A stretch of DNA of 17,534 bases from positions 1-17,534 of the forward strand of contig JBOGDF010000077.1 of assembly GCA_050701635.1 (NCBI GenBank), in the 5' to 3' direction. The notes beneath the pieces were generated by a model. The model saw only the letters and a program-made list of their open reading frames with translations. It searched no databases and was not told where the DNA came from. The position numbers and the translations under genes are program-made. This stretch comes from WHSM01 sp050701635. GTDB taxonomy: Bacteria > Actinomycetota > Actinomycetes > Mycobacteriales > Micromonosporaceae. The first letter of the stretch is position 1, and each line of letters begins with the position of its first letter. Below are positions 14,314 to 17,534 of this stretch, piece after piece.

Positions 14314-15419
14314 CCCAGAAGCTTCCTCAGGGCGACCGCGGTGCCGTGACCACGCTGGTCGCGCTGCTGCTCGCCGCCGGAGTCCTACTCGGAATGGGCG
14401 CGCTCGCGATCGACGTCGGCCGGCTGTACGCCGAACGCGAAGAGCTGCAGAGCGGCGCCGACGCGGCGGTGATGGCGGTGGCGATGCAGTGCGCCGAGTC
14501 GCCGGTCGACTGCGCGGTCGCGGTGCTCTCCGGCACCGCGGAGACGTACGCGGACGCCAACGCCCGCGACGATGCGTCGAACGTCTCCGTGCTCTGTGGA
14601 CAACTTGTGGAGAGTGACCTGCCGGTGTGTCCCGAGCCGGCCGACAACCTCACCGCCTGCCTCAACGAGCCGCCCGACGGCGAGTACGTCGAGGTGCGTA
14701 CCACCACCGAGTTGGGGGACGGCTCCACGCTGCTGCCGCCTTCGCTGGCGCAGATGCTGCTCGGCAACGAAGGGTACGAGGGCAGCACCGTCGGTGCCTG
14801 CGCCCGCGCCGCCTTCGGGCCGCCGGTGCCGGCCAGCGGACTCGCCGTCACCATCTCGGTCTGCGAGTGGGAGGCGTTCACCGCCGGCGGCACCGTGTAC
14901 CCGGAGGCGCCGCCGTACCCGCCGAACCCGATGCCGCCGCCCACCGCGGACCACCCCATCAAGCTGCACACCACGAGCGGTACGGCGAGCTGCCCGTCCG
15001 GGCCGTCCGGTTCGGACACCCCCGGTGGCTTCGGCTGGCTGGACGACGACGGCGACTGCGCGTCGGCGATCGGTGAGGACGGCACGGTCGGTGGCGACCC
15101 CGGCGTGGCGGGTCCGAGCTGTGCGGCGGTGCTGGAGGCGGCGCTCGATCCGTTGTCGGTGCTCTTCATGCCGGTGTACGACGCCGTCGAAGGCACCGGC
15201 TCCGGCACCACGTACCACATCAAGGGGATGGCTGCGTTCGTGCTGACCGGCTACTCCCTCCCATCGATCGGCAAAGAGGAATCGCGGCTGTCCGGGACGC
15301 ACTACTGCAAGGGCTCCGACAAGTGCCTGTACGGCTTCTTCACCGAAGCCCTGATCCCGGTCACCGGACCCATCGGCGGGCCCGACCTCGGCGCCACCAT
15401 CGTCACCCTCGTCGGCTGA
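14301..15419 (+). CDS. TadG-like pilus assembly protein
   Basis: From GTG 14301 the protein has 372 residues. It opens with QGDRGAVTTLVALLLAAGVLLGMGALAIDVGRLYAEREELQSGADAAVMA, the typical TadG-type N-terminus: a single hydrophobic segment, then the conserved D-x-G-R-L-x-x-x-R-x-x-L-Q-x-x-A-D-A-A stretch. The rest is extracytoplasmic, with several cysteines and a proline-rich patch (PEAPPYPPNPMPPPTADHP). No von Willebrand domain, as found in longer TadG proteins, is obvious. GTG 14301 is preferred because AGAGGGG (14287-14293) lies seven bases upstream. ATG 14310, which overlaps the tadE stop as ATGA, is the alternative. The G14/A15 site has Leu rather than Glu at +5, so processing by the peptidase is less certain than for TadE. 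Confidence 0.86.
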   Translation: MFRMTQKLPQGDRGAVTTLVALLLAAGVLLGMGALAIDVGRLYAEREELQSGADAAVMAVAMQCAESPVDCAVAVLSGTAETYADANARDDASNVSVLCGQLVESDLPVCPEPADNLTACLNEPPDGEYVEVRTTTELGDGSTLLPPSLAQMLLGNEGYEGSTVGACARAAFGPPVPASGLAVTISVCEWEAFTAGGTVYPEAPPYPPNPMPPPTADHPIKLHTTSGTASCPSGPSGSDTPGGFGWLDDDGDCASAIGEDGTVGGDPGVAGPSCAAVLEAALDPLSVLFMPVYDAVEGTGSGTTYHIKGMAAFVLTGYSLPSIGKEESRLSGTHYCKGSDKCLYGFFTEALIPVTGPIGGPDLGATIVTLVG

Positions 15420-15465
15420 AACCGGCCCGCCGAGCGGCGTGCCCCGTACCTAAGGAAGTCCTGAA

Positions 15466-16269
15466 ATGATTCGTCGAGTAGTCGCCATCGTGATCGCGGT
15501 GGTCCTCGCGGTGGTCGGCACCGTGCTGGTCCTGGGGTACGTGAAGACCGCCGACGCCCGAGCCATCGCCGGTAAGCAGGCGGTGCAGGTACTGGTCGCG
15601 AAGGAGCGGATCCCGGCCGGGACCAGCGTCGCGAAGATCCGGGCCAACGATCTCGTGGAGAAAGTGACGATGCCGGCGTCGACGGTGCCGGCCAGCGCGA
15701 TCGGCGGCTTCGAGAAGAGCGCCGACGACCTGGTGGTCACCGCCGAGGTGCAGGCCAGCCAGCTGCTGCTGCGCGGCATGTTCAGCGAGAAGGTGAAGTC
15801 CACCGGCGGTCTGTCGATCCCGAAGGGGAAGATCGCGGTCAGCGTCCAGCTGGAGACGCCAGAGCAGGTCGCCGGGTTCGTACGGCCCGGCACCACGATC
15901 GCCATCTTCAACACCTTCAACATGATCGACCGCACCCACCGGGAATCCAACGGTGAAGGGCTGCGGCTCAAGGACGGCGTCAACCAGGCCACCAAGATGC
16001 TGCTGCCGAAAGTGGAGGTGATCGCCGTCGGCGCGTACGGGACGCCTGGCACCAAGACCAGCGACGGCAAGACCACCAAGGCCACCGCCGAGAACAAGCA
16101 GAAGGCCAGCCAGCTCGGGCTGCTCGTGGTGACCGTCGCGGTCACCCAGGCCGAGGCCGAGCGGCTGGTGCACGCGCTGCGTACCAGCTCGCTGTACCTG
16201 GCGCTGGTCACGGACGACTCCGACGTCAAACCCGGCGCCGGCGTCGACAACCACTCGCTCTTCAAGTAG
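15466..16269 (+). CDS. cpaB: Flp pilus assembly protein CpaB (RcpC), SAF domain
   Basis: The 267-residue protein has an N-terminal membrane anchor (RRVVAIVIAVVLAVVGTVLVLGYV, about 3-26), then a SAF domain (QAVQVLVAKERIPAGTSVAKIRANDLVEKVTMPASTVPASAI) and the continuation ASQLLLRGMFSE. This is the usual CpaB/RcpC layout, and the family is thought to act at the cell envelope in Tad pilus assembly. AAGGAAG at 15452-15458 lies seven bases before the ATG. A gap of 46 bases separates it from the tadG-like gene and 12 bases from the next gene, consistent with the same operon. It lacks a long C-terminal extension. Confidence 0.92.
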   Translation: MIRRVVAIVIAVVLAVVGTVLVLGYVKTADARAIAGKQAVQVLVAKERIPAGTSVAKIRANDLVEKVTMPASTVPASAIGGFEKSADDLVVTAEVQASQLLLRGMFSEKVKSTGGLSIPKGKIAVSVQLETPEQVAGFVRPGTTIAIFNTFNMIDRTHRESNGEGLRLKDGVNQATKMLLPKVEVIAVGAYGTPGTKTSDGKTTKATAENKQKASQLGLLVVTVAVTQAEAERLVHALRTSSLYLALVTDDSDVKPGAGVDNHSLFK

Positions 16270-16281
16270 TCGGAGTACGCC

Positions 16282-17472
16282 ATGACGATCCTGTACGAAC
16301 CACAGCGGCGGCACGCGCAGCAGATCGGCATGCTCTTCGGCAGCGACCTGCACACCGTCGCCACGCCGGAGGACCTGGCCGCCGCGCTGGCGCAGCGGCC
16401 GGACGAGATGCTGATCCTGTTCGGCCCCGGTACGCAGGTCGCCGACGCGGCGCAGTTCGCCGCCGAGCAGCGGGCGATGCGCTCCCCGCGGGGCGTGGTG
16501 CTGCTGCGTACCACCGTCGAGGTGGCGGTGCTGGGCGAGGCGATGCGGGCCGGCGTACGGGACGTGGTCGAGGCCGGCGACATCGGCGCGATCCGCGCCG
16601 CCTGCGCCCAGTCGATGGCGGTGTCGCGGCAGCTGGTCGGCGCGGTGCAGACCAACGGGCCGGCCGCGAACGGGCGGGTGGTCACGGTGTTCGCCGCGAA
16701 GGGCGGCTGCGGCAAGACCACGGTCGCGGTCAACCTGGCGATCGCGCTCGCCGACGGTGGCCGGCACCGGGTGTGCCTGATGGACCTGGACCTCGCGTTC
16801 GGCGACGTCGCGATCATGCTTCAACTGGTGCCGGAGCGTACGGTCGCCGACGCGGTCGGGCTCAGCGGTCAGAGCATCGACGAGGGCGTACTGCGGTCGC
16901 TGGTGACGCCGTACGCACCCGGGGTGGACGCGCTGCTGGCGCCGACCCGGCCCACCGACGGGGACCACGTCAGCCGGGCGCTGGTCGGTGAGCTGCTGCA
17001 GGCGGCGCGGTCGGCGTACGACTTCGTGGTAGTGGACACGCCGCCGCAGTTCACCGACCACGTCCTCGCCGCGCTCGACACCTCCGATCTGTACGTGCTC
17101 CTCGCGACCCCGGACATCCCGGCGTTGAAGAACCTGCGGATCACGCTCGACATGTTCGACCTGCTCGACTACCCGACCAACAACCGGCTCGTCGTGCTCA
17201 ACCGCGCCGACGCCAAGGTCGGGCTCACCGGCGCCGACATCGAACGGGTGGTACGGGTGCCGATCACCGCGCACATCCCGTCGAGCCGGGACGTACCGGT
17301 CTCGATCAACCGGGGCGTGCCGCTGCTCGTCGCGAACCCCGGCCACCCCGCGAGCAAGGCGGTACGGGCGCTCGCCACGGCACGGATCGCGACGGCGGCC
17401 TCCGGCGGCGACGGCGGCCGGCGCGGCTTCCTCGGCTGGCGGCGTACCTCCGAGAAGGGCCAAGTCCAATGA
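16282..17472 (+). CDS. TadZ/CpaE-type MinD/ParA-like ATPase
   Basis: The 396-residue protein has an N-terminal receiver-like (atypical response-regulator fold) region of about 1-115, then a ParA/MinD ATPase domain. VFAAKGGCGKTT (136-147) is the deviant Walker A motif with the signature lysine. DLDLAFGD (168-175) is Walker A' and VVVDTPPQFTD (249-259) is Walker B. In Tad systems the TadZ/CpaE protein localises the pilus machine, usually to a pole or site on the membrane. The C-terminus is basic (GGRRGFLGWRRTSEKG). GGAG at 16271-16274 precedes the ATG. The stop overlaps the start of the following tadA-like gene (ATGA), so the two are translationally coupled. Confidence 0.92.
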   Translation: MTILYEPQRRHAQQIGMLFGSDLHTVATPEDLAAALAQRPDEMLILFGPGTQVADAAQFAAEQRAMRSPRGVVLLRTTVEVAVLGEAMRAGVRDVVEAGDIGAIRAACAQSMAVSRQLVGAVQTNGPAANGRVVTVFAAKGGCGKTTVAVNLAIALADGGRHRVCLMDLDLAFGDVAIMLQLVPERTVADAVGLSGQSIDEGVLRSLVTPYAPGVDALLAPTRPTDGDHVSRALVGELLQAARSAYDFVVVDTPPQFTDHVLAALDTSDLYVLLATPDIPALKNLRITLDMFDLLDYPTNNRLVVLNRADAKVGLTGADIERVVRVPITAHIPSSRDVPVSINRGVPLLVANPGHPASKAVRALATARIATAASGGDGGRRGFLGWRRTSEKGQVQ

Positions 17473-17534
17473 GTCTGTCCGACAGGATCAACGGCCGGGG
17501 GGCCGGTCTGCCGCCCGTGCCTGGCGCGGTGCCG
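17469..17534 (+). CDS. Start of TadA/CpaF-type secretion ATPase (cut by window edge)
   Basis: The ATG at 17469 overlaps the preceding stop as ATGA. The 22 visible codons read MSLSDRINGRGAGLPPVPGA and continue past the window edge. MSLxDR is a common beginning of actinobacterial CpaF/TadA proteins, the hexameric ATPase that powers Flp pilus assembly, and this is its expected place after tadZ. No ATPase motif is visible yet, so the call rests on operon order and the N-terminus. Confidence 0.7.
   Translation, partial: MSLSDRINGRGAGLPPVPGAVP

Noticed and set aside
14597..14605. TGTGGACAA inside the tadG-like gene, a match to a high-G+C-type DnaA box
   Set aside because: Isolated, within a coding sequence, and explained by Cys-Gly-Gln codons. 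No cluster of boxes is nearby.

Overview
The window is a chromosomal segment of a high-G+C Gram-positive bacterium (Actinomycetota). G+C-ending codons are strongly preferred, several genes have GTG starts, short -10 motifs (TANNNT) sit 6-8 bases before start codons as in leaderless actinobacterial genes, and the Tad/Flp pilus locus has the actinobacterial form. The tetranucleotide GTAC is very frequent. Micromonosporaceae is my best guess, but that rests on general impression and not on a marker gene.

Left part (1-5290), housekeeping. On the minus strand lie the first codons of an NAD(P)H-hydrate repair enzyme (nnr), acpS, and an unrecognised multi-pass membrane protein. On the plus strand an RNase Z-like metallo-beta-lactamase and a PanE-type ketopantoate reductase are nearly abutting. 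A complete glmS converges on panE across a short intergenic region with inverted and tandem repeats.

Middle part (5291-10732), accessory. First comes a decayed, frameshifted C-terminal remnant of an FG-GAP repeat protein, with its presumed terminator hairpin still present. A PIG-L/LmbE-like deacetylase follows, then a roughly 170-bp palindromic MITE-like element flanked by CTAG. Next is a leaderless gene for an unrecognised three-part protein of about 479 residues, whose glycine-rich linker and hydrophobic C-terminal tail recall bacterial conflict-system proteins; this is the best candidate for something undescribed. The segment ends with an FAD-dependent monooxygenase divergent from a TetR regulator, with a perfect 9+2+9 bp operator-like palindrome between them.

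Right part (10776-17534), secretion and pili. A prepilin peptidase is followed by a secreted GH18 chitinase-like enzyme with an N-terminal beta-trefoil lectin domain and a well-formed promoter/operator region. Then comes a Tad pilus operon: flp pilin, a second pilin-like gene of only 46 codons, tadE, tadG-like, cpaB, tadZ/cpaE, and the start of tadA/cpaF, which is cut by the window edge. A strong hairpin directly after flp probably sets the ratio of major pilin to assembly proteins. The prepilin peptidase presumably processes the Flp-type pilins and pseudopilins. The nearby chitinase suggests, but does not prove, a surface-attachment and polymer-degradation theme.
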